Assembly (NCBI GenBank): GCA_030374805.1
Contig: JARGSG010000004.1
Location: forward strand, 62,001-126,000
Source: Gracilaria gracilis
Lineage: Eukaryota > Rhodophyta > Florideophyceae > Gracilariales > Gracilariaceae
Direction of reading: 5' to 3'
Length of the DNA stretch: 64,000 bases
Part shown: positions 22,816 through 32,230 of the stretch, one piece after another
How positions within the stretch are numbered: the stretch's first letter is position 1
Layout: the number at the start of each line of letters is the position of its first letter
Program-made: the position numbers and the translations under genes
Notes under the pieces: model-generated
What the model saw: only the letters and a program-made list of their open reading frames with translations
Told to the model about the DNA's origin: nothing
Database searches by the model: none

Positions 22816-24378
22816 ATGGACTGCCTTCGCCCCCATCGACACCACGCCGTCAAAGCGCTGCTCGACCTGCCTGACGAACTGCTTTTGCTAATCTTTGCGC
22901 GTCTGTGCCCGTCCACAACAGACTATACCGAAGCAACGGTGAGGAGAACGCGGGACGCACTTAACCTTGCTCGCACATGCACGCGTCTGAAACAGTTGTT
23001 CGCTGAAACGACGTCCGTGTTTGCAAAACAGGCGCATAGCCTCAACTTGCAGCACCCCGCTCCACCACATGCGTTGCTCTGCCTGCCCCGAACAGAGATT
23101 GACACCATAAGGTTCATCTTAAACAAAGGGCGACGTTCGCTGAGATGTGTGCGACTGACGGCGTTGGGCGACGCTCACAACGAAGTGATGGCGCAGTTGT
23201 ACCGCTGTGATTACATTCGAGACCTGCAGTTTGTGGACGCAAACAGTTCTGCCGCTGTTTCGTCGAGAGATGTGCCTTGCACGCCATTCTCGCTGTTATC
23301 ATTTGTGCCTTGGTCGTTTGGACGACGGCTGCGACGGTTGGTGGTGGTGAAACCCAGCCACGAAACGATACGCGCATTCGCCAACACATGGTGCTCACCT
23401 ACTCACGTTGCGCTGTTCCGAATGTCGCCCACGGTGATGCGGGACAGCACGACAGAACACCTGCCGCGTCTGCTGCGACAAGCAAGCTCGTTCTCAATGA
23501 GCTTCCTCGAAGACTTGCCGCTTGAACAGACGCACCACTTTGTGCAAAGGCTGAGGACGCGTCTATGGGCGATACGACGGCACCTGCCCGTGGTGCGACT
23601 GGTGGACAGAGCCGGCGAGGCACGCTTCACAAGACTGCCGCGCGTGCGCTTCGTGCGCGATGAGAAGGTGCGTCTGTCGGAATGGCTGACGGGGCTGGAC
23701 GGGTTCCAACGGTTCCCGCCGCCATCGGCATTCGACGCGACGATGCGCGAACGCATGCTGATGGAGGTGGACACTTACCAGGCGGCGCAGACGCTGCTGC
23801 GAGACAACGTCAAGCTGTGCTGCCCGCCAGAGCTGCAGCTGCAAGCGGCGGAGTGGCGCACGGTAAGCGGCAAGCCGCTGTTCATCCGAAACGACGTGGA
23901 AGGCATGACAGTGTTCGCGGCCACGTTCAACGTGGCGCGGCAGATCGGCGCGTCCGAACTGATCCTTTCCACGCGCATCGCAGCGTGCGCCGCGCACGTG
24001 GAGTCGTCGCTGCTGCGATGTGAAGGCGTGCTGCAGCGGCTGACAGCGGCGCGCAGTCCGGGGTGGACGCGCGGCGGCGGCGGCGACGGGGTGGCGGTGG
24101 GCGTAGTGGGCGACAGCGCGGACTCGCAGTTCGTGCGCAGCGTGCCGGCGCTGCTGCGCGTGGCGCGACTGACGGGGGCGCACACGGTGTGGATGGAGGA
24201 CGCGCGGCTGCGCATCCGCGGGCGCGACATCAAGCAGCTGCTGCAGTGGATCGTGGCGGCGGCGCAGGCGGCGCGCGGCGCGGAGGCGGCCGGGCTCAGC
24301 TGCGCGTCCGTGACGGCGGTGCTGCTCAAGTGGCGCGCGCTGTGCTTCGACGACGCCATGCTGCTGGCGCCGGTGTGA
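22816..24378 (+). CDS. F-box-like protein
   Basis: 520 residues from ATG 22816. Residues ~12-55 fit an F-box: LLDLPDELLLLIFARLCP, then ALNLARTCTRLKQLF. The remainder shows no LRR, Kelch or WD pattern that I can recognise; it contains regularly spaced Leu/Arg-rich stretches (LRRLVVVKPSHETIR, LPRLLRQASSFS) that might be degenerate leucine-rich repeats, a Gly-rich insertion near residue 420 and a helical end (QLLQWIVAAAQAARG). If the F-box is genuine the protein would be a substrate receptor of an SCF ubiquitin ligase. GC content rises steeply towards the 3' end and stays high in the next gene. Confidence 0.6.
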   Translation: MDCLRPHRHHAVKALLDLPDELLLLIFARLCPSTTDYTEATVRRTRDALNLARTCTRLKQLFAETTSVFAKQAHSLNLQHPAPPHALLCLPRTEIDTIRFILNKGRRSLRCVRLTALGDAHNEVMAQLYRCDYIRDLQFVDANSSAAVSSRDVPCTPFSLLSFVPWSFGRRLRRLVVVKPSHETIRAFANTWCSPTHVALFRMSPTVMRDSTTEHLPRLLRQASSFSMSFLEDLPLEQTHHFVQRLRTRLWAIRRHLPVVRLVDRAGEARFTRLPRVRFVRDEKVRLSEWLTGLDGFQRFPPPSAFDATMRERMLMEVDTYQAAQTLLRDNVKLCCPPELQLQAAEWRTVSGKPLFIRNDVEGMTVFAATFNVARQIGASELILSTRIAACAAHVESSLLRCEGVLQRLTAARSPGWTRGGGGDGVAVGVVGDSADSQFVRSVPALLRVARLTGAHTVWMEDARLRIRGRDIKQLLQWIVAAAQAARGAEAAGLSCASVTAVLLKWRALCFDDAMLLAPV

Positions 24379-24548
24379 ACCTCTTTCACTTCACACCGCC
24401 AACAGCAAACGCCGCCGCCACGTGTGGCGCGCGCCGCGCGCTCCAAGCGAAAAGCGCCTTTCAGCGCTGAGCGCGCTGGCGGCCGCGCGTGCGTGCACTC
24501 GCCGGCACGCGCTCGCTGCCGCGCGCGCACCAGTTGTTGCTGCGTCGC

Positions 24549-24579
24549 ATGTCCAAAGTGCACCACTCCGGCGCGTCGT

Positions 24580-24611
<32 letters not shown>

Positions 24612-25475
24612 CCATCGCGCCGCTCGCACTCGGCGGCGGCGCCGCTGTCAGGGCGCTGGCGCGTGGTGGGCGGCTGGTCGTCGCTGCGCCGCGCGCACGC
24701 CAAGAGCAAGAGCGCGTCGGCCGCGCCGTCGCGCGTGTCCGGGCGCCGCGACTCCACGCTTCGACGCGACACCGCCGTCGCGGAGCAAGTCACGTCGCGT
24801 CATCGCATCTCGCTGTTTCTGCGGCGCGCGCGCGCGCGCGACACGGACGGCGCGCCGCCGCGCAGCCATAGCGACGACGGCGACGCCGAGCGCGCACGCG
24901 GCCTGTTTCGCCGCGCGCAGAGCCACTTGGTCAAGAGCGTGGGCGAGCGCGCCGCGGGCGAGGGTGCCACGTACGTGCAGTACGCCGCCGAGCTGGATGA
25001 CGCCTCCGTGGAGCGGCTGCGTCTGGGCGGCCGCACCAAGACCAACTTGAGACTGCTCAATGAGCACGATGGCGAGCAGCATGAACACGAGCTCATTGGC
25101 GAGATTTGTCTAGCTGATTTTGCGGACGGCGACGACGACTTTGACATGCTGGACGGCCAGTCCATCGACGTGGCGTTCGAGCCCACTTCGGCCGCCATGC
25201 CGTCGCGCGCCAGCCTCAAGTTCGACAGCGCGCAGCTGCGCTGGATTGGCGACGAAAAGGAGTTTGCCGCCTTCTTCGCGCAGGTGGGGCTGGACGAGCT
25301 GTGGGAGAAGGAGCATCAGCAGTGGGAAGAGTTTCAGGTGCCTGACCACGTGGTCGACGAGTGGCGCCGCAGCGCCGAGGAGCATAATGTGCGCTGCGGC
25401 ATATGGAACGACGTGCGAGACACCGACATTCGACTGCTGCTGCGCGACTTTGAGCAGCGGCGGCGCGCCGTATAG
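24549..25475 (+). CDS. Unrecognised protein with Ser/Pro N terminus
   Basis: 308 residues from ATG 24549, 170 bases after the F-box-like gene. Residues ~10-25 are a Ser-Pro repeat encoded by a CGTCGC-type repeat; ~25-120 are basic and Ser/Arg-rich and probably disordered. The C-terminal ~150 residues look folded: LRLLNEHDGEQHEHELIG, an acidic FADGDDDFDMLDG stretch, LRWIGDEKEFAAFFAQVG, and a helical end with WEKEHQQW-like spacing and DTDIRLLLRDFEQRRR. I do not know the family. The strong codon bias and a sensible C terminus support a real gene. Cytosolic or nuclear location is likely since no signal peptide or membrane segment is seen. Confidence 0.6.
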
Positions 25476-25714
25476 TCCATCAACTGTTCCTGTACATAAC
25501 TTTTAAGGCTACATGTAGCAGCTCTTTGAGCGTCGCGAGATTGTTGCTGTAAAATGCACCACATTACTGTACTCCTGCGTACAATTGTGAGCAAATGTGG
25601 ACACAACGCGAGCAATGAACAGTGTTTAAGCTAGATAACGGTTAGCTTGACAACTGCACATGTGCAACACCGAGGTGGCCGCTTCCTCACACGCCACGGC
25701 CCCACCACCCCGTC

Positions 25715-27262
25715 ATGGACGCCTTCCAGCCCAAGTCGTCGCCGTCATTCCACGACGCCGATGGCGAACACGTCGACGCGCACGCACACTCGCCGCTCAA
25801 AGCGCCCTCCAAGCGCTTCACCCACCGTCAGCTGCTGTCGCTCACCAGCGGGCTGGTCGGCATCCAGTTCTGCTGGGCGGTACAAGTGGGCTACGTCACC
25901 AAGGCGCTGCTAGAACTCGGTCTCTCCAACCGCTTCGTATCGTACGCCTGGCTGGCCGGACCCATCGCCGGCATCCTCGTACAGCCCACCGTGGGCGTAC
26001 TCTCCGACCGCTGCACGTCGCGACTCGGCCGCCGCCGTCCATTCCTCATCGTCGGCACGGCGTTCACGCTGCTGTGTCTGTTCACCTTTTCGTACGCGCG
26101 CCAGATCGGCGCGTGGCTGGGGGACGAGCCGAAGGCCGCCGTGTATGGCAACGCGCTCATCGTTGCGGTGCTGTCGTTCTGGGCGCTGGACTTTGCCATC
26201 AACGCGGCGCAGGGGCCGCTGCGCGCGCTGCTGGCGGACGTGGTGCCGCCCGAGCAGCACAAGCAGGGAAACGCGTACTTTGCGTTCGCCACTGGTGTGG
26301 GCAACTGCGCCGGCAGCTTTCTTGGCAGCGTGCCGTTGAGCAGCGTGCTGCGCTTCTTCCCCGGCGACTTGCAGGCGCTGTACAGCATTGCGGCGCTGGT
26401 GCTGTTGGTGACCATGGCCGTCACGGTGACGCGCACCAACGAGACGCCGCTCGGGTACGAGGCGGTGCGCGCGGCAGCCGCGGACGACGGGGCGCACTCG
26501 CGCTACGACGCCGTGCACCGCGTGGAGGAGGTGGGCGATGGCCCAAGCGGCTTCTTCCACGCAGCAAGGACGGCACCGTACCCCTTTGTCGAGACGTTCA
26601 CGGTGCAGTGCTTCATGTGGTTCGGCTGGTTTGCGCTGTTCGTGTTCGGCACATCGTGGATCGGCAAGGAGGTGCTACACGGCGACTTTCACGCGGCGGA
26701 GGGCAGCGAGCTGCGAGAACTGTACGACCGCGGCGTGCGGCTGGGCAACTTGGGCATCGGGCTGCAGTCTGTGCTAACGATGGTGTGCGCGCCGCTGCTA
26801 CCGACGCTGATGGCGCGCACGTCGACGCAGACGGTGTACTTGGCGGCGAGCGTGCTGCTGGGCGGCGCGCTGTCGGCCACGCTGCTGCTGGACAAGGCGC
26901 GGCAGGCGTGGATGGCTACGTTGCTGCTGGCGAGCACGGGGTTCGCGTGGGCGGTGACGATGACGGTGCCGTGGAGCCTGATGAGCGAGGCGGTGTCCAA
27001 GGCGGCGCCACGCGACGCAGGGGTGTACTTTACGTTGTTCAACCTGTCGCAGTGCGTGCCCGAGGTAGTGGTGTCCATCATGTCCGAGCGCGTGGAGAAG
27101 GCGACGGGACGACAGGCAGTGATGCTGGGGCTGGGCGGCGTGGCGGCGTTCGGCGGCGGCGCGCTGATTTTGGCGATGGGGCTCGGCAAGGACAGAGGCG
27201 TGGCAGTTGATGACGAAACAGATGGTTTAAGCGGCGCTCTCAGCAGCGGCGCGACCGTGTAG
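25715..27262 (+). CDS. Sucrose/H+ symporter-like MFS transporter (SLC45/SUT type)
   Basis: 515 residues from ATG 25715 with about twelve membrane segments. Family signatures are the loop after TM2, SDRCTSRLGRRRPFLIVG, and the TM4 segment DFAINAAQGPLRALLADV, both diagnostic of plant SUT and animal SLC45 sugar transporters (glycoside-pentoside-hexuronide group). A large cytosolic loop follows TM6 (YEAVRAAAADDGAHSRYD), then FVETFTVQCFMWFGWFALFVFG; the late segment FAWAVTMTVPWSL matches the conserved WA.T..VPF of the family. Probably transports a disaccharide or glycoside with protons; the substrate (floridoside, sucrose, maltose or trehalose in a red alga) cannot be read from sequence. No intron. 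Confidence 0.88.
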   Translation: MDAFQPKSSPSFHDADGEHVDAHAHSPLKAPSKRFTHRQLLSLTSGLVGIQFCWAVQVGYVTKALLELGLSNRFVSYAWLAGPIAGILVQPTVGVLSDRCTSRLGRRRPFLIVGTAFTLLCLFTFSYARQIGAWLGDEPKAAVYGNALIVAVLSFWALDFAINAAQGPLRALLADVVPPEQHKQGNAYFAFATGVGNCAGSFLGSVPLSSVLRFFPGDLQALYSIAALVLLVTMAVTVTRTNETPLGYEAVRAAAADDGAHSRYDAVHRVEEVGDGPSGFFHAARTAPYPFVETFTVQCFMWFGWFALFVFGTSWIGKEVLHGDFHAAEGSELRELYDRGVRLGNLGIGLQSVLTMVCAPLLPTLMARTSTQTVYLAASVLLGGALSATLLLDKARQAWMATLLLASTGFAWAVTMTVPWSLMSEAVSKAAPRDAGVYFTLFNLSQCVPEVVVSIMSERVEKATGRQAVMLGLGGVAAFGGGALILAMGLGKDRGVAVDDETDGLSGALSSGATV

Positions 27263-27352
27263 TATAGCGACGAAAGAAGACGGACGCGCGCGCGTTGTTA
27301 AAACATGTGTGTATATATCAGCTAACGCTACAAAGTAAGCAAACGGCTCTCC

Positions 27353-27931
27353 TCAACTCGACGACGACAGCGGCGTGTAGACGACGGCCACCACGCGCAA
27401 TCGCGCCAACTGGCGCGCGACGCGCGGCGTGTCTGCGCGCGAACACGCGCGCACACAAAGCTCCCCCCGCACAAGCGCGGCGCGACAAACGCCTCGCCAC
27501 GCGCCCACCTCGCGCACAAGCTGGCGCCTCTCCGCGCGCGGCAGCCTTGGCAGCACGGCGCGCATCGGCTCGTCGCGGCGCAAAGGCGCGGCGCTCAGCT
27601 TGCGCTCGTCGCGCAGCGGCGCGAGCGCGAGACGCGCCGCCTGACGCGGCGTGAGGAAGGCGCGGCGGCCGCGCAGCGCGCGGCCGGCGTACCAACGCTC
27701 GGCGTTCTGCTCGCCGCGCGGGCGGCACTGCGAGAAGTAGGGGCCGTGCGTGTAGCAGAAGAAGGCGGCGTTGCAGCACGGCAGCTCGCCCACCGGGCTG
27801 GGCACGCTGCCGCCGCACGACGCAAAGTCGGAGGCGCACGCGGCAGCCGCGCCGCGAGGCGCCGCTACCAAAAGCCACAGCGCTAGCGCCAGCAGCGCGC
27901 ACGTCGCGACGGCGGCGCGCTTCGGCGCCAT
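27353..27931 (-). CDS. Secreted protein with one CBM1-like cysteine domain
   Basis: 192 residues from ATG 27931. Residues 1-30 are a classic signal peptide (ALLALALWLLVAAPRGAAA). Immediately after it, residues 32-71 contain six cysteines in the order C-x6-CGG-x10-CC-x5-C-x9-C, ending in GPYFSQCRP. This follows the family 1 carbohydrate-binding module, whose end is normally N-x-YYSQC, known from fungi and from the polysaccharide-binding protein of Porphyra. The remaining ~120 residues are Arg/Ala/Leu-rich with three cysteines and no recognisable domain. It is likely to be a cell-wall or mucilage binding protein (inference). The high Arg and GC content of the tail makes the downstream part less certain than the N-terminal module. 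Confidence 0.68.
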   Translation of the reverse strand: MAPKRAAVATCALLALALWLLVAAPRGAAAACASDFASCGGSVPSPVGELPCCNAAFFCYTHGPYFSQCRPRGEQNAERWYAGRALRGRRAFLTPRQAARLALAPLRDERKLSAAPLRRDEPMRAVLPRLPRAERRQLVREVGAWRGVCRAALVRGELCVRACSRADTPRVARQLARLRVVAVVYTPLSSSS

Positions 27932-28000
27932 GCTTTAGCACACACTCACCGCCCGCGCCGATGCGTTGCCGATGGCGCGCGAAACGCCATCGAGTCGATG

Positions 28001-28030
28001 GCGCTCCATGGCGCTCCATGGCGCTCCATG
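28001..28030 (+). repeat. Three tandem copies of GCGCTCCATG
   Basis: Perfect 10-base unit repeated three times, 70-100 bases upstream of the CBM1-like start codon (minus strand); each unit contains CCATGG across the junction. Confidence 0.9.
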
Positions 28031-28122
28031 GCCGCCCACAGTAATGTACACGTGTTTCATCACAGCTGTTACACGTCGGTGCGCTGCACAGCGAGTACGC
28101 GTAGCACGTGCAGCAGTGCGCC

Positions 28123-28146
28123 ATAATTCCATAATTCCATAATTCC
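28123..28146 (+). repeat. Three tandem copies of ATAATTCC
   Basis: Perfect 8-base unit repeated three times in the upstream region of the CBM1-like gene. Confidence 0.9.
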
Positions 28147-28464
28147 TTTCATCACATACAGCAAATGAACGAACTAAGCATATGCGCGCAGCCGCTGCAC
28201 TCTTACGTCCGTCCATGCCGCCCGCCCGCCTTGTTTCGCGCCCACATCCCGTTTTGAAACACAACACTGTAAAACTGCTTGTGCATCATACAAATCTCCC
28301 TACTCGAATCGTACCGCCCAATGTTGCGTGTTCTAGTCGTGCGTCGCCTAGCAAAACTACTCTGTTTACCTTCAAACAACAAAAAAAAAAGTCTTCTATC
28401 TTCTGCCATACTCCTGTACAGTTCAAGGTTTAGTGATTAAGCGTCAAAGAAAAAAAATGGAGTC

Positions 28465-29655
28465 CTACTCTGCCTCGTTGAAGAACACAAACTGCGGTGT
28501 CAACGAGTCGGCCGCCTCGCCGCCGCCGCCGCCCTCGTTGTTAGCCCCCTCGCACGCCTGCTCGTGCACCGATCGCCCATTCTCACCGCTCCGTACCCGC
28601 CCCATCAAACTGTCACTGCCCTGCGCGCTATTCGCCGTCCCATACACGCTTCCAAGCGGGAACTGCAGAATAAATTCGTCCTGCTCCGAGTGCAGAGCCG
28701 CCTCGAACGGCACAGGCAAAATCGGCGACTGAAGCAGCCCGCCAAACACATCCGCATCCCCCCAGCTTCTCACCGCGAGCGAGTCCTCAAAACCCACGCT
28801 CGTGCCAGTCAGCCCCATCCCCTGCGAACTGTTCACCAGCGGCTCGCCGCACTCCCCTTCCCCACCTCCGTTTTCTTCCGCGTTTCTTAGCTGCAGAGGC
28901 ACCGGCATCAGAGTCTCTGTCACAGAGGCCTCCGCCACAAACGGCCATGTTGGTTGCAGCTCGTCGTGAAAAAGGCTGCTTGCTCCCTGAGCTTCGGCCT
29001 CCGCGTGACTGGTAGACGCGTCCGAGTTGGTCACGTTGCGTGGTACGGCTGCTGCAATCGACGAAATGTCCGTCACATGGTGCCGAAGAGGTAAGGACCC
29101 GTTCGCCAGTTCGGTAGCTGCAGCCTCCCGTCGCCTCTGTTCTAACCTCCTTCTTGCACGCCGGCTGCGGTTGATAGATCTGCTGTTGGCGTTCTTGTGC
29201 GCCTTGAGGTGGTTTGTCAGGGACGTCTTCCTCTGAAACGGCCGGAGACAGTCCACGTAGTGACATCGGAACGGCTTGTCACTGGGTGCTTCGGACGTGG
29301 TTGTAGTCGGCGCGTGCATGTCACCGAGAGGGAGGTTAGGCTGCATTGTGGCGCATGCACTGGCCTGTGGTGTCATTGAGGTGCCTATCATCTTCACGCT
29401 CTTAAACCTTGGCTTCCTGCAGAGCAACCCTGCTCCCGGTCCGCCCTTCTCCACTGGCGGAGACGTGCTCAAAAACGCGTCGTCCTCTGAACGCGGGAAA
29501 TTCCCGAATAGGGAACTCAAAGTTTCCGTTTCTGGCTCACTCGCCAACACGCCCACGTCAAGCGTTGTTATTCATCGCTCAATGGCGATGATCTGATTTG
29601 AGAACTGATTTGCTGGTTTCATTTTCAAAATGTCAGCTGTCACTGTAGCAGCCAT
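28465..29655 (-). CDS. Single C2H2 zinc-finger protein with an in-frame TGA near the N terminus
   Basis: The frame from 29571 to the stop at 28465 has no ATG until 29391, yet reads as protein throughout. Extending upstream in the same frame crosses a single TGA (29574-29572) and continues to an ATG at 29655 with a sensible 27-residue start (MAATVTADILKMKPANQF). Explanations: a base difference or error, a short 66-base intron spanning the TGA (GTTCTC...GGCGAG, in phase), or a short upstream frame. The product has one C2H2 finger, FRCHYVDCLRP...TSLTNHLKAH, with CX4C-X12-HX3H, followed at once by a very basic stretch (RSRRARRRLEQRRR) that may aid DNA binding or nuclear import. The rest is Ser/Pro/acidic and could be a regulatory region. 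Probably a transcription factor. Confidence 0.7.
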
Positions 29656-31072
29656 TCTTACGTCCCCAAAGCCAAATGTTGCCAAAAGAGTGCCTCTCCA
29701 GCAATTCAAATCACCCACATACACGTCAGACTCAAACTGACGCCGATACGCTTGTGAATTTCATTCTGTTCGGGGTTCTTGTTCGGTCCATTCTCGATGA
29801 CTATTCATTCAGCGCTGCGTTCAATGTGTTGGTCGGTGGCTATGGGGGCCGTAAGACGAACTGGGTAACTTTTTGACGGTGTTCTTCATGCATCATGGAG
29901 CTTTGTAGCCTAAAACACTTTCAGAATCCATTCCTCCGGGTTAGTTCCCATTTGGACCAGTATCTCGCCTATCCCCTGTACTTGTCAACAGAACAGACAG
30001 AAGAAGAACTACTCTTTTTTTCATCGAAAAGATGCAAAGTGTTCCACTGCGAGACTGTTGGGCGTTCTTCATTCACCACGCGAAGCTCATGTTTACCAAC
30101 AGAGAACGATGAAGCACCACATCTTTTCGCCCTTTAGCCCCAGCTGCGAAAAAGCAGGAAGTATTGCACGTCACAATAGTATGCGGCACCTTGGGCTGCA
30201 TTTGCATATCCCGCTTGAAGTCTGTGTCTCTCCAGCAGAACGAGAGGAAACACCACTCTCTTCACCACCACTATTTGTTGTATATATGCACAAGCCATTG
30301 AAGAAAAACTTGTCTACTTGTCGAGGATCCCCGGTTTCGGTGCCCTGGGCAGTTGTAACGCGCTTGTTATTGAAGCGTCGAAAGACTCGGAGTGCTCACC
30401 GCACGGTACGTTCCCAACCTAGGGGTTTCAAAGCTGCAAGACCTGGAACAATTGCCAGAAGATTGCCGCCTTCTTCTTCTATTTCATTGAACTGGTCCTG
30501 GAGTAATCGGACAGGTTGGTCTTGACTTTAATGGGTTATATCAAGACCGCGAAGCCTGGAATAATCGCCAACGCAGTTGTTAAAACCGCTTGTAGCAATG
30601 GTAGTTATGTGTTGTCGTAGTTCACAGTTTCTTCTCTACCTTCCAGCATGCGCGTCGCCGGATCCTACTTATGTATGTAGTCATCAGAACATGTGTTCTG
30701 TTCCTACTGTTCGATTCTGTGATGGAGTAGTTGATCGCAGTTCTTCACCGTTCTCTCTGTTCCGTTTCATTCCAAAACCAAAGCAACATCTGACATAGTT
30801 CTCCTCCTGAATTATTTCTGAGTGACAGGTTCTGCACTGGTGCGAGAAGCTTGTGCGCCTAATACACTAGTGGAATTGCTTCAGTAGTTTGTCTGAGGTA
30901 CCTCTCCAATGAAGAAACTCGAATCAGTTTATGCTGTCGGTGAACCGAATCCATCTCTACATCTTCCCTGCTTTTCAAACACATTCCGAACTCTGTTATC
31001 TCTTTCTTGTTATTTGTGGACAGCTACTTTCTAATACTAAGTTGTAGAAAAGCTTCAAATGAAGCTTTCTCT

Positions 31073-31105
31073 CTTCAAGAAGGCCAAGAGTTTCCGTGGT
31101 TCGTG
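31073..31105 (+). repeat. Dispersed non-coding repeat, copy 2
   Basis: GCTTTCTCTCTTCAAGAAGG and the following bases align with 18027-18066 and, less well, with 40079-40118. Confidence 0.4.
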
Positions 31106-31439
31106 TCGAGTCATATTTCTAACCGACGATTTCATAGTATGTGATAGGTTTTCGAGAAGTTCTCCACGCGAAGCGTTGTAAGAGGACATTTGAAAGCCAC
31201 GTTCTCACAATCTTTCTTTTCCACAGTTGCATCGCATTGTTTCTTTAATCAAGATAGGAGGCTACGGGATGCAGCAAGACATATGTCCTGTGTAGAACTG
31301 AGCAACAGCCACTTCATCTTATCGCACAGCCCTCTCACCAGATATGAAGTCGAGGCCACTTCTTCAAAAGCGGCTGACATTTTTTGCTTTGACGAAACCA
31401 ATGCATGGGCATGCAACATCGATTTGTGATGCCATGGGG

Positions 31440-31610
31440 AGTTGCAACCGAGATTTCTCCAGCTTGTCTGCAATTTCGTTTCCAGAACCCTGCAGTGGCT
31501 GGGTTTCCAAAATAGAAGGCATAGTTGCGGACACCAAGATTGTGTACAACGTATGCCCAAGCATTGAGCTTGCGACAGTTCCTTGCACAGGTTGCTTCAG
31601 AGAATTGTAA
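31440..31610 (-). pseudogene. Probable RNase H remnant of a LINE-type retroelement
   Basis: On the minus strand, bases 31490-31453 read SGNEIADKLEKS, which fits the conserved G-N-E-x-A-D-x-L-A-K end of the RNase H domain of non-LTR retrotransposons. In the adjacent frame, 31525-31490 reads FYFGNPATAG, which lies where the W-x-P-x-H-x-G part of the domain should be (Trp and His replaced). The two parts are in different frames, so a frameshift would separate them. No reverse transcriptase motif is seen nearby. Short match, so the call is tentative. Confidence 0.35.
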
Positions 31611-32191
31611 CAATGCTCATACTCAACACGTCCCTTAAAAGACATGAGAAAACAAAACGTCTCACACATTCCTCAACCTGTCCACCCCATTCGCATCTCA
31701 AGACCTTTTATAAAGATAAGACTGGATTCCCACTTTGATATGATCAATAGTTTTTGTAATTGAAGCTTTCTCAGTGGTTCTGTGATTGAAAGCCTAACAG
31801 GATCTCGAGAATCTACAATTACGTGCTTGAAGAACATGGTCCAATTATTGCTCGGTTTGTATGAAGCTCTTGTTCTAAAGCGAATGTTACTCTGGAGAAA
31901 GAGTTTATCCCTTACTTTTGTCGGCACTACTCTCATGTTCTGGGGAGGACATCTCGTCAATGGAGTAGAGTCATGATGAGAATAGTTCCGCTTCACGAAA
32001 AAGCCCTTGAAAGTGTCTCAACTACAGACCCTTTGTCAAGATCTCTTCCGTCACTTTCATCATGACTCACGATTTTGTGCTTCAATCTGCTGCCTCAATC
32101 AATGCACGCCGTCTGTTGCCCACAAGCGCAGCGGTGCCATCTGGTCCGGCCCACGGTTAACACCGAAGCCCTTGCCTAAGCAAATGCGAAG

Positions 32192-32194
<3 letters not shown>

Positions 32195-32227
<33 letters not shown>
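32195..32227 (+). repeat. (CT)n microsatellite
   Basis: About 16 CT units in the gene-poor region. Confidence 0.95.

Positions 32228-32230
<3 letters not shown>

Larger units (their letters stand above)
27932..28464. other. Intergenic region with short tandem repeats
   Basis: Between the start of the CBM1-like gene and the 3' end of the zinc-finger gene, both on the minus strand. Contains the GCGCTCCATG and ATAATTCC tandem repeats listed separately. Confidence 0.5.

Noticed and set aside
22446..22916. 156-codon minus-strand frame overlapping the F-box-like start
   Set aside because: No similarity; overlaps the better supported plus-strand gene.
24580..24622. CGTCGC repeat considered as a separate repeat element
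   Set aside because: It codes for the Ser-Pro stretch of the 308-residue protein in frame, so it is treated as part of that gene.
25660..27210. 516-codon frame overlapping the SUT-type transporter on the same strand
   Set aside because: Arg/Ala-rich shadow in another frame of a gene with clear transporter motifs.
28465..29655. Selenocysteine reading of the TGA at 29574-29572
   Set aside because: No SECIS-like stem-loop was recognised in the 3' flank and a zinc-finger factor is not a known selenoprotein type; a small intron or base difference is simpler.
30058..30525. 155-codon plus-strand frame in the gene-poor region
   Set aside because: No ATG-based start and no recognisable domain; composition like intergenic DNA.
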